Source of the DNA: Solen grandis
Lineage: Eukaryota; Mollusca; Bivalvia; Adapedonta; Solenidae
Assembly: GCA_021229015.1 (NCBI GenBank)
Contig: CM037777.1
Location: forward strand, 52,893,554-52,957,553
Reading direction: 5' to 3'
DNA length: 64,000 nucleotides
Of this stretch, positions 24,651-32,480 are shown in pieces (position 1 is the first letter of the stretch; each line of letters starts with the position of its first letter). Position numbers and translations under genes: made by a program. The notes below the pieces were generated by a model, which saw only the letters and a program-made list of their open reading frames with translations, searched no databases and had not been told where the DNA came from.

Positions 24651-27600
24651 AAGGGGAAATAATTAGAAATTCAGACAAGGCAGAGTAATCGTTCTTATCA
24701 TATTAGATAGTATGGTTCAAGTTTTAAGTCCTTACGGTCCTTTGTTTATGATTTTTCTAAAAATTTATTTATTTATTAAAAATAAAATAATGGGAGATAA
24801 TAATAAACAGACTTAGTAGAGTTATGGTTCTCAGTCACTGCACTATTCCTAGTAAACATCTACTTATATATGAAGTTTCAAGTGAATACCTTGTATAGGT
24901 TTTAAGTATATAGTAAACTAGTTATTCTATGGACAGAAATTCATTGTAAGATTAAAAAAGGGAGATAATTCAAAAACTGGTCTATGAAGAGGTGCGGTTC
25001 TTGATTACTGCACTTACCAATCTATTTATATTTTGAGTTTCAAGGCAATACCTTGTATAGTTTATGAGTTATGCTCCCGACATATGTTGAAGAAAGAAAT
25101 TAAAAGGGGAGATAATTCCAAATTTGGGCCAGAAAGAGTTATGGTTCTTAGTCAATGCACTTCCTTTATTCACATTCTATTCTATTCATATATGAAGTTT
25201 CAAGTCAATACCTTATTTAGTTTTCAAGTAATGGCCAATGTCAAAGTTGCTGAAAAAAACAACCAACAATCAAACACACCAACAAATTCCCGTGAACTTT
25301 TATACGAAATCATGTGCTAGCCACTTTGAAATATTGTAGTTTTTCAAATAGGCCTATTATCAAAGTGACGATATGTTATCACACACACACACACACACAC
25401 ACACACAAGATAGAACATTTGAATATGAACGGGGCACATGACATAAAAAGTACAGTCGTAATGTAATATATTCTATCGTGCTGCTGCGATCTCTCGCCGC
25501 AATATCGTGTCGTATAGTCGTGATCAAGTATAGGTTGCTTCCGACAAATTGACTTACGACACGAGATATAATCGGTACGATTCGATATTTGAGATCACAG
25601 AGGTATACAATATGAGGCAGTTATAATAGGAAGTTGCCTCGCATCTTTTAATATCTAATTCAGTTATTTTATTATTATATTTTTCTGTTGGTCTCACCGC
25701 ACTGGAGCGTTCCGTATGGATGCTGATCTTGTATTGTAGTTGTTGGAAAAGATCTTTAAGCAGCCTCAACGCCTGGTACCCGGCGTTTGAAATCAAGATC
25801 ACACGTCCCCGGATGTGACTAGTTATCGGATATACCTGTTGTCAAATTAAGCCACACATGTCTTAAAGAAATTGGGTATAACCAGTGAATGTAACTTTTC
25901 ACGGCGAACCAATAGTTAGTACGTTTGCTCTGTAGCTAGGAGGTCGTGGGTTCGATCCCATGCCGCGACATTACCAGGTAGTTACAAAAGGTTGTTAATT
26001 TTGCCTTTGTTTGGTGCTCATGATTTTGAGGTAGATCAAGTACTGACTGGCCAAATGTCAGAATATAAATGAGGCTGTGTGTGGTTTCAAACACCGCAAT
26101 GTTTATATCCTTTAGACAAAAGGCCCCTAAAAAGCATAAATAATGACATTGAGACATTTAAACACATTGTACAAACAAATACAGTATTACTACTTTAATT
26201 GAATTAATACCAAGTGTATTCGTAGATCTATATCCAAATTAATTCAAGCTATTTTATTTCAAGACGATTGCGACACAATTTCTTTTAGGTGTGAAATTTG
26301 GAAAGTTTGGAATTCCCTTAAATGGGTCGCAATTTAAATGTTTGAAATTCGACATTATTCGAGGCAATGATGTGTCAGAAGGTTTAACTTTTGATGTGTT
26401 GCAGCTTAAACATTCCCATGTCTCTGTAATATTATGTTTATACGATGTTTGACGGAAATGCTCGGAAAATCCCCAGGCTTGCAAACTTGATCATGAATAT
26501 GTCATTTCCATCATGGGACTTGGAATAAACATCGAAATAGACACAGACTCGTATAACTGTTCTCCGGTAAAGCGTAATTTTATTTTAGATTATAAATGTC
26601 CATTCCCAATATTCAAATGTGAGTGTAAGCTAATGGAGACTGTGAAAACAATATTAGAAAGAAAGATAACGTCAGATAGCTATAACAAGCAGATAATAGG
26701 CGGACTGACAGAGGAATTATGAGTGCAAGGTTCAAAGGTTACCAGCGTGGATCGGAGTTTCTGCTTGGCAACTTCGGAGTCCGGGGAACACTTCGTGACG
26801 ATAATCTCTCGTTCCGTGTGAACCCATGTGTCAAAGGTAGCGTCTGCTCGGACAGAAAAACCACAGATATTGAAGATAATGATGATGGCAATGTTGATAA
26901 AATACAAATATAAACGCACAAAAATAGACTTTCATAAGAAAATTGAAAATATTCTGAGCTGGGTTCGAAGTAACGCCCTTACTTTTAACGCCTAAGAAAA
27001 ATGAAACGTTTTGGAGATCCAATACTAACGAATTATCATAAATTAGGCCACGTGCGACATTCCGAGATTTTTTTTCTGACATCATTTATCATATAATATA
27101 TTACGTTAGTGTTTGCAATGTATTATATTGGTTTCAAGGGGGAATATCTGGCTTCGCCCGGGGATCGAACCGTGGGCCTTGGATCAGCAAGCCGACGCTC
27201 GATATTCCAGAAGTGGAGTTGTTGAAAGTGTACCGATCACCACTACACACTTGCAAAGTGTAATCAGGACACGGGTATCATTAAAAGAAAGGGGGGGGAG
27301 AGAGAAAGAGAGAGAGAGAGAGAGGGGGGGGGGCACGTAATTTAAAAAAATGCGCGTGAAAGTAGGTAATGTAAACAGATCCAAAATTGTCTTAATGTTA
27401 CGATTGACAAAAAAGGACGAAATATCGATAAAACCTACTTGGATAAGATAGAGATGAATGCATTCGGTTTTTAGATTGATAAGTAGAAACCTGTCTTGCT
27501 TTTCTGGGCATGTGAATGACATGTAAGTCAAAATACAGATAACATTCTATTCCCCACCCCCAACGTTTGGGATCATATTTATAACCTTTCGATTCATTAT

Positions 27601-30405
27601 CTATAGACAGACAGTCAGAGACACTTTTGATGATTTCTTCCAAGTATACAAAACATTTGCAAATATGAGGATTATAGTTAATTACACTTTATAATGTTTC
27701 CGGTTGTCTTAAGGTCAGCATATTAATTAATAAAACGATGGATAGTAAGTTAGTCTTATATTTTTCTTATTATATGTATTATTATTATTATTACACTCAG
27801 AGACGTTGGGGATGCCAAAAAAAGTGGTTGCTTAGGATATATACACCTAACAATATAAGTAATATATATGTAATAAAATAATACTCGCCCCTAATGATGG
27901 TAGTATTTACTAGGCACCAAACATAGTATGAATTATAGTTAGGAAAACATAAAACGAAAATAAATGAAATCTTGGATTAATATTAGCTCGGATATGGTGG
28001 AACGGCAATAACCACTAGATCACGTAGGCACCATACACACTACATTTTAACCCTTTCCCTCATATACTCATTTTGACGCACTCAATAGGTACCACATAGA
28101 GCATGATCTGCAGAAAACCACAGTTAAACCTTACCAAACTTAATTATAAAATCCTCATTTCCAGACCACTGAGGAGCAGCGAACAGCATAAAACCTGATC
28201 AGCCTGCGAGTTACTCGCAGGCTGATCTGGTTTTATGCTGTTCGCATAGGTCTTTTCATGGTGTCCTCTATGAGGGAAAGGGTTAAGACCTCATGGTTCT
28301 TTCTATGTAATATATTTTTCAAATTTTGAACAAAATGCAAGCATTTCATTTAACAATGAAGTCGGACAAACTGCATATAAGAGATACCATTGCTATTGTT
28401 AGCGACTGTTACCGGTAACTGAAAGCAATGCAGTATTTTACATTCGAGAACACAATCGATTGCGAGGCCTACCGAGGTCTGTTATCAAAATTGGTGTTCC
28501 ATTTATTTTTGTCACAGGAGTGTTTATGTCATCCATAGTGTCGTTATCGTTGGAGATATCTGAAAGGTAGAGATACACCATCAATAAACATTTTGTTTTG
28601 ACAAATCTCTTTATCTTTCCATTCGTCCGTCTGTTTATCATATTATTAAAATAACGACAAAGTATAGTCAATTTCTTTGAAAATAATGATCCCCAATATG
28701 GAAAGTTTGCATTCTACTTTGATTTCAATTACATTTTCTGTATATTTATGCATCCAGTGGATGCATTGAAATTAAAACATTGTATCCACAGCGAAAACAT
28801 TGAATCCTGGATGCGGGATGCAGAAATAAAAACTCCATGTTTGTTTGTCCCACAGGCAGTAGTATATCAGTCATTTTGAGACAATGTCTACTTGAGGCAG
28901 ATATGGTGTTGCCACACTGTAGTATCGGGCCAACCAGTCCTGGAACTACCCTTATATGCTGAGCGCCAAGCAAGGAAGCTATATTAGTACCATTTTTACG
29001 ACTTAGGTATGTCGCGGTCAGGGATCGAACACACGGCCTACCATTCCCGAGCGGACGCTCATGCCACTTGGCCACCGGGGACGGTATAATCTCACTTAGA
29101 AAAACCAGCTACTCAATACCGGTATACATTATTTCCTTTGATCATACTTGGATAAAATAATGTACATATGAAATATCTCTAAAATATAGATTATCTATTT
29201 AAATCAAATCATTACTCTGGGTAGTTCTGCCTTACATAGTCCTATGTTTTTTGTTGTCAGATATTACCCTTTGCATAGGATTATCATATATTTAATATCA
29301 TTTGTTATTGTTAATTAGTTTGATTTTAATGAAAACATCGACACCCAGGACTTGCTATGACGTCATAACACATGATGAAACCAATTCATAGAATATTGAT
29401 CACATGACCTCCTTATATGGAAAGCAGGTACTCCTATTCGGTTACTTCCCTTCGTTTACTTGGTTGAACTTCTTTGTAAATAATTCTGACTATTGATTCC
29501 GTAGTCTAGTCCCTCCTTTTTTATTTTTACACTTATATATACACTAAATATATAAAATTACACTTTATATTCACTTTGTGTAGATTCAGTTACAATTTTC
29601 TATATCTTAAATTCTTATAAGCCAATTCTTTCTAAGACTGCATAGGACGAAGTGAAGAAAAATAAAACTTAAGTTTGTAAGGCTGCCAAGATGTTTGATG
29701 TATTAGACAGCACACTGAGAGACAGAAGGTTGAGCATTCAACCAGTTCCAGATGACAATGTTGGATACATGTCAAATCTTGATCCACTTCCGGCTTTCTC
29801 CAGGAAGGAAGAGAATGACCTTATCCAACATGTATCATACACGCAAACATGAATATTCGATGAGGGAACATCTTCATTTGGCTACTGACTTATCATTCAG
29901 CATCCAGAAATATTCTAACTCTAATTCTCCATTTGGTATCATGGTTCAGAAACTTCAAGAGGAGGAACTTAGATTTGACATTTGAAAAAAAAAAAATTTT
30001 TTAACCAATGCAAAATACTAAGCAACACCAGGAGAAGTATTATTTTCATAGAACTGAAAAAAAAATCATAAATGTAGATAATTGACCAAGAATATGGAAC
30101 CGGAATAATAGATGAGCACTGTACGAGTACCTGTCTCGAGTAGACAAAGTCTCCAAATGACTGAAATACTGTCGGTGAGACGGTAAACCCAACAAACAAA
30201 CAAAAAAGCTAAACGTGTATGTATATGCATAAAATGTTAAGTTGAGCTTATACAGTGAAGATAACAACTAAAATATGGATTACAGATAGACTGGGAGATT
30301 AATCAGTACCCTTTCATATTGTATGTAGTATTTGAAGTGAATTATATAATTTCATAAATATATTTGTTGGTAAATTTAACAATAATTGAAAATCTTACCT
30401 TCCAT
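15216..30405 (-). CDS. Pseudocaspase-Roc-COR protein (ROCO family GTPase), 3' incomplete
   Basis: Thirteen coding exons, listed separately, join with consistent phases and GT-AG sites into at least 1,019 codons. Residues 1-65 are an acidic lead. Residues 66-254 have a caspase (C14) fold: VYPITSHIRG start, p20 core ending EKPKLLYV, and a p10-like end CTLRKEFYF. The catalytic His position is Tyr137 (VYG for SHG) and the QACRG site reads VIGDD, so no protease activity is expected. Residues 283-570 are a Roc GTPase: P-loop GLYGAGKTS (291-299), WDFAGQ (484-489), THKD (566-569). Residues 340-472 are an inserted acidic/Ser linker with a basic KKRLKR patch. Residues 574-1006 are COR, with YFVPCL at 802-807. 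Known ROCO proteins are nucleotide-dependent dimers in signalling; DAPK1 pairs Roc-COR with a Death domain. I know of no characterised ROCO protein with a caspase domain. The likely role is a scaffold in death or immune signalling (inference). The C-terminus is missing. Confidence 0.85.
15446..16744 (-). CDS. Pseudocaspase-Roc-COR exon 14: COR domain
   Basis: Acceptor ATATTTGTGCAG, donor GACAAG|GTAATC, 433 codons (574-1006). It includes a COR-A-like block (LFLRAHNENGTLVYF, then ILDPQWIV at about 710-717), YFVPCL (802-807) and a COR-B-like half beginning TPVLCLTF (828-835). The end, CDRHTDSFHPH...LQEWFNDK, closely resembles the plus-strand gene at 40,345-41,334. COR mediates dimerisation and links GTP state to output in ROCO proteins. 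Confidence 0.92.
17007..17113 (-). CDS. Pseudocaspase-Roc-COR exon 13: Roc G4 motif
   Basis: Acceptor TTCACATATAG, donor CAGGG|GTAACA, 35 full codons. Encodes FWLRSIFTYA and PPIILVGTHKDK, where THKD (566-569) is the Roc form of the guanine-specificity NKxD motif. Confidence 0.92.
17784..17978 (-). CDS. Pseudocaspase-Roc-COR exon 12: Roc G3 motif
   Basis: Acceptor AATTATTATAG, donor CAAG|GTGCGG. Encodes residues 474-537. ALVSLWDFAGQFIYYATHQ is the highly characteristic Roc G3 block (DxxGQ), followed by LFFSPRSVYLLVINL. This is strong evidence for ROCO-family membership rather than an ordinary Ras-like GTPase. Confidence 0.92.
18060..19589. other. Intron of the pseudocaspase-Roc-COR gene
   Basis: AT-rich, no exon supported. 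18,740-19,140 contains sequence that looks like the decayed remains of a repeat, but I cannot assign a family. Confidence 0.45.
19590..19719 (-). CDS. Pseudocaspase-Roc-COR exon 11
   Basis: Acceptor TTATGCCCAG, donor AGGG|GTATGT. Encodes residues 430-472 (ETTPPSVSIQ ... ARRKR) as a phase-0 start plus one base. It completes the Roc insertion with a predicted helix just before the G3 strand. Confidence 0.8.
20596..20867 (-). CDS. Pseudocaspase-Roc-COR exon 10: acidic, Ser-rich Roc insertion
   Basis: Acceptor CTCATTTAG, donor AGT|GTATGG, 90 codons in register on both sides. It is rich in Glu, Asp and Ser with a four-Gly run and the basic patch KKRLKR (about 403-408), a possible nuclear localisation signal or membrane-binding patch. 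It lies between G2 and G3 of the GTPase and is probably disordered. Confidence 0.8.
21217..21468 (-). CDS. Pseudocaspase-Roc-COR exon 9: Roc P-loop
   Basis: Acceptor CAATTGCAG, donor GAAG|GTATGC. Encodes residues 256-338. RLMFVGLYGAGKTS is an intact Walker A / G1 motif (GxxGxGKT/S) and STDGIDV is the G2-like segment typical of invertebrate Roc proteins. Taken alone, the ATG at 21466 could look like a gene start, but the upstream exon joins in frame. Confidence 0.9.
21541..21605 (-). mobile_element. SINE tail fragment
   Basis: Contains 'taccgtcgccgcggcagtatttcagtcat', the same tail as the SINE at 12,822-13,074, without a tRNA-like head. Confidence 0.55.
21919..22012 (-). CDS. Pseudocaspase-Roc-COR exon 8: end of caspase fold
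   Basis: Acceptor TTCCCACAG, donor TCAG|GTGCGT. Encodes residues 224-254. CTLRKEFYFFPG (239-250) matches the C-terminal caspase strand (tLtKelYF). Its last base joins TA of the next exon to make Val255, linking the caspase fold directly to the Roc module. Confidence 0.82.
22094..22230. mobile_element. Small MITE with 11-bp terminal inverted repeats
   Basis: GGTTTTCCCTG at 22094-22104 and its exact reverse complement at 22220-22230 bound a 137-bp element. The core is shared with 14,296-14,449. It lies in an intron. Confidence 0.65.
22335..22632 (+). mobile_element. tRNA-derived SINE with A-rich tail
   Basis: The head carries a B-box-like 'gggttcaaaccc'. The central core 'cccttgcttggcgttaagca' matches the core (on the other strand) of the SINE at 28,850-29,085. 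It ends 'acattaaacccgtaaaaaaaaaaagaaaaaaaa', a poly-A-like tail showing plus orientation. Confidence 0.7.
22833..22912 (-). CDS. Pseudocaspase-Roc-COR exon 7: p10-like helices
   Basis: Acceptor TTACCATAG, donor CTA|GTAAGTG. Encodes residues 198-223 (FNGVMFYIYILCKF ... DIWKL). This corresponds to the 'GsWFIQaLcevl' helix of caspases, but the SxR substrate-pocket motif that normally precedes it is absent. Confidence 0.78.
23005..23165 (-). mobile_element. SINE copy
   Basis: Contains 'atagttcagtcgtatagcgac', 'aggcatctgggtaaaacc' and 'gggattcgaaccc' in the same order as the SINE at 12,822-13,074. The tRNA-like A-box end is truncated. Confidence 0.65.
23866..23943 (-). CDS. Pseudocaspase-Roc-COR exon 6: linker replacing the QACRG site
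   Basis: Acceptor ATCACAG, donor ACAG|GTATTT. Completes Gly171 and encodes residues 172-196, beginning DDNIVQQVNE where caspases have the catalytic Cys and its following loop. No cysteine occurs in this exon. PDYILAST (189-196) matches the aDfLlayST strand of the p10 part. Confidence 0.8.
24128..24305 (-). CDS. Pseudocaspase-Roc-COR exon 5: p20 core without active site
   Basis: Acceptor ATAACTACAG, donor ATTG|GTAATT, 59 codons plus one base. DSFIVIVYGTPDG (130-142) aligns to the caspase DcFvvviLSHGeeG block with Tyr137 at the catalytic His. APYLAEKPKLLYV (157-169) aligns to the cPsLagKPKlFfi strand that normally precedes the QACRG nucleophile motif. Confidence 0.85.
24480..25275. repeat. Degenerate tandem repeat, about 200-bp unit
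   Basis: The ordered words 'gggagataat', 'ggttct(t/c)ag/gatt', 'agtttcaagtcaatacctt' and 'agttttcaagt/gagtta' recur at least four times. It includes a (CA)n run at 24,609-24,633 followed by (TA)n to 24,650. It lies within an intron. Confidence 0.7.
25380..25407. repeat. (CA)n microsatellite
   Basis: About 14 uninterrupted CA units. Confidence 0.95.
25698..25835 (-). CDS. Pseudocaspase-Roc-COR exon 4: first part of caspase fold
   Basis: Acceptor TTTGACAACAG, donor GCG|GTGAGA, 46 codons in phase 0. VYPITSHIRGRVILISN corresponds to the YPM...RGyclIINN first strand of caspases. Residues 86-104 correspond to the helix and strand 'xLxxLFxxLxYxV'. The usual Arg after the first strand, which helps bind the P1 aspartate, has no clear equivalent. 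Confidence 0.82.
25895..25985 (+). mobile_element. SINE head, tRNA-like
   Basis: Reads 'tagctaggaggtcgtgggttcgatccc' then 'ccgcgacattaccag', a B-box-like head matching on the plus strand the heads of the minus-strand SINEs at 28,990-29,085 and 31,250-31,307. It does not fold as a complete tRNA. Confidence 0.55.
26243..26722 (+). pseudogene. Unrecognised nested plus-strand frame with one in-frame stop
   Basis: One plus-strand frame stays open from about 26,243 to the TGA at 26,450-26,452 and then to 26,722: about 160 codons with a single stop in AT-rich DNA. It lies inside an intron of the minus-strand gene. The second half is cysteine-rich (CSENPQAC, NCSPVKR, KCPFPIFKCECK). I recognise no family. 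It could be a decayed inserted gene, an exon of a nested gene, or chance. No start, promoter or splice sites are convincing. Confidence 0.3.
26743..26843 (-). CDS. Pseudocaspase-Roc-COR exon 3
   Basis: Acceptor TTTTTCTGTCCGAGCAG and donor CTG|GTAACC. Encodes residues 33-65 (ATFDTWVHTERE... to STL) and completes Asp32. It leads into the first caspase strand in the next exon, joining in phase 0. Confidence 0.78.
27130..27335 (-). repeat. SINE head fragment plus GA-rich low complexity
   Basis: 27,131-27,225 contains 'cccggggatcgaaccgtgggcc' and 'gccgacgctcgatattcc', a minus-strand SINE head. 27,286-27,333 is a poly-G / GA tract. Confidence 0.55.
28047..28286. mobile_element. piggyBac-like MITE, copy 2
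   Basis: TTAA at 28047-28050 and 28283-28286 flanks a 232-bp element. Its right-hand half is identical to the copy at 12,047-12,280, while the left third has scattered substitutions. The 67-nt hairpin lies at 28179-28245. It sits in an intron of the pseudocaspase-Roc-COR gene. Confidence 0.9.
28473..28559 (-). CDS. Pseudocaspase-Roc-COR exon 2: acidic N-terminus
   Basis: The acceptor has a strong pyrimidine tract (CTCTACCTTTCAG) and the donor is CTCG|GTAGGC. The exon encodes residues 4-31 (ISNDNDTMDD...) and completes Asp3. It is acidic and Asn/Thr-rich with no recognised domain. It ends with one nucleotide, matching the two leading nucleotides of the next exon. Confidence 0.75.
28850..29086 (-). 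mobile_element. tRNA-derived SINE
   Basis: On the minus strand the head reads 'ccggtggccaagtggcatgagc' (A-box-like) and 'gtgttcgatccc' (B-box-like). The core is 'ttccttgcttggcgctcagc' and the tail contains 'caaaatgactgatatac'. Other members lie at 31,058, 36,390, 37,205, 60,935, 62,545 and 63,862. Confidence 0.75.
29691..29985 (+). pseudogene. pogo/CENP-B-type transposase N-terminal fragment
   Basis: From ATG 29691 the frame gives DSTLRDRRL followed by LPAFSRKEENDLIQHV. This resembles the end of the helix-turn-helix (STLRDRv) and the start of the CENP-B-like second domain (lt.eEEeeLv.hi) of pogo/jerky transposases. It hits a stop at about 29,850 and related coding continues in another frame to 29,985. 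It is too short to be functional. The family call is inferred from motif spacing only. Confidence 0.45.
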
Positions 30406-30444
30406 GTCCTTTCAGGTGACACACCTGTTCTTGGAAGTATATCT
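30399..30444 (-). CDS. Pseudocaspase-Roc-COR exon 1: 5' UTR and start codon
   Basis: The acceptor TCACTTTAG precedes 30444 and the donor AG|GTAAGA follows 30399. The only frame that joins the next exon (which needs one leading nucleotide) has ATG at 30405-30403, giving M-E plus one base of Asp3. An in-frame TGA lies upstream of this ATG, supporting it as the start. Bases 30406-30444 are then 5' UTR, and an earlier untranslated exon must exist. Confidence 0.7.
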
Positions 30445-31057
30445 CTAAAGTGATAAAATAGAAACAAGTAATTGTTCAAATACCAATTCACTTTCAGGGA
30501 TACCATTATTTATGATTAGGAGAGTTGGCCCGTTGGACAGTTCGTTTCGTAGAGGTATTTCACATTTTATTTATTTACTTTATTTGTTTATTTTATGAAA
30601 CTGTTTCGTCTCTTATGAAGGACCTGGTCCTCAATACCTATTAGATTATAGAATCACTGAGCATAGTGTGTATACATTTCGAAAGAGGAAGTGTTTCAGA
30701 AATACATATATTACAGATTTTCACGTACCAATAGTTTTCATGTAACGCTTCGAACGTATGTCACACAAGAAATTTTGAGAATTTATTTTATGAAGATGAC
30801 AAAACCATAATTGTTTTTAACTTGTATCTATAATCTTACTATCTTTATAGAGTGACTTCCTGGTTGACATAACTGCTCACTGCGTTATACATGTACTAGT
30901 ATTTCAGACAATGCAATATGGTGGCTACTCAGTTTAAAATAATCGCTAAATCATTCAATTCATCATATGGGTACTCAATTAGTATTGAGAAATAGGTAAT
31001 ACTGAATTGACCTTTGATTTTTATTTTACCCTCTAAAGCAAGTTCTATTTGAATTTA

Positions 31058-31307
31058 GCGCCAGTCATTTTGGGACTTCTGTCTACACGAGACAGGTATA
31101 ATACTGCCACATTGCGATACCATACCGTTGACAAGTGGCACTGTATCCTGACACCCGGCAAACCAGCCCTTGAACTTTCCTTATATACAAAGCGCCTAGC
31201 AAGGGACAGTGCCATTTATACGACGTGAGCGTGTCATTTTCTCGAATTGGACCCACGATTACTTAACTCCGGGGCGGACGCTCTAACCACACGGTCACCG
31301 GGACCGG
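31058..31307 (-). mobile_element. tRNA-derived SINE
   Basis: Same family as 28,850-29,086: 'agccagtcattttggga' tail, 'acaaagcgcctagcaaggga' core, and 'ggcggacgctctaaccacacggtcaccggga' head. Confidence 0.7.
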
Positions 31308-31464
31308 TTGGTTACTATGTTTGGATCTAGGTTCTCCATACACAGAATAAAGCAGTTTTTTTTCAGGCTGCATCAACGAGCTTCTTATTTTACAGACTGA
31401 TTCGGGGTGGGGGACGAAGTAATAGTCTGTCTAGGGTGGCATAGAGGTGACACGTGCATTATTT

Positions 31465-32480
31465 TATTTATGTCGTGGGTACGAGATATTATGTCATGAC
31501 ATCGAGGTACAATTATGTTGTGCCAAAGAGATAATTATGTGGTCACGACACATATCAAATCAAGATTCAAAGGCAAAGGATTCCAATCATTTTCTTAACC
31601 GAAGGACCATATTTTTTCATGAGCACACTCTTCACACACTTGTAAAAGATAACACCCCATTCGTTTCAATTTCAAATATGACATATTTTTGTCAAAGAAA
31701 ATCCCGTGCTTTTCAGTGTTGCAATCTGTATCTAAATCAATCAGCACGCTGCTCGTGACAGTGGGGCTAATGACTGTGTTTGGCGTCGGTTTGTAGAACC
31801 TGTACTAGCAGCCAACTGTATTAAGCAGTCAGCCGGATTGTTGCGGTCTGCTCTGATATTACCAAACTGACATTTCTCAATACAATTAACCCCAATTTTA
31901 CGACCTCCTGAACTAAGTTAACATTCCCAGGACTGACTGCATAAAGTAGGGTTGTCTATTATAACTTGAGGATAGTTAGACAAAGCATTATTAAACTTGT
32001 ATTGATTTTGAGGCAATGTCGTGACCATGACGTAATATTTCATTCCAGCTACATAATGAATTCTGTTGTTCCCATGGCAAAAAAAAAAGAAGAAGAAAGA
32101 AATCTTATTTCTTCGACATAATTTCTCATTCTCCCACGACATAAATATCTCATTCCCTCGACATAATGTATCATTTTCCCACGACATGAATATCTCATTC
32201 CTAAGATATAAATATCTAAATCCCAAAACATAATATCTTTTTTTCCCCACGACATAAATATCTCGTTCTCTTGACATCATAACTCAATTCAACGACATAA
32301 GTATCTCGTTCCATCGACATATTTCATTTTCCTATGATATTTGATCTAATTTACACGAAATAAATATCTCGTTCTCTCGACATATCTTATTTTTCCGACG
32401 ACACACATATCTCGTTCCCTTGACGTGTATCACGTGTATCCCCAATGCATAATTATCTTATTCCCATGATGTATCTCATG
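31465..32480. repeat. Inverted minisatellite arms, foldback-like
   Basis: Left arm 31,465-31,555 (ttatgtcgtgggtacgagat...) is the reverse complement of the unit of the right arm 32,090-32,480 (cgacataaatatctc(a/g)ttc repeated about ten times with drift). The 530-bp spacer has no recognised gene. Confidence 0.65.

Noticed and set aside
25910..25960. Possible tRNA gene
   Set aside because: Only the T-arm/B-box part is tRNA-like; no acceptor or anticodon stem pairs. It is better explained as a SINE head. The same applies to 37,545-37,615 and 63,005-63,065.
26680..26919. Minus-strand frame that looks like a secreted protein with a signal peptide
   Set aside because: The hydrophobic start is the pyrimidine-rich end of an intron. 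26,743-26,843 is an exon of the pseudocaspase gene, with both phases matching its neighbours.
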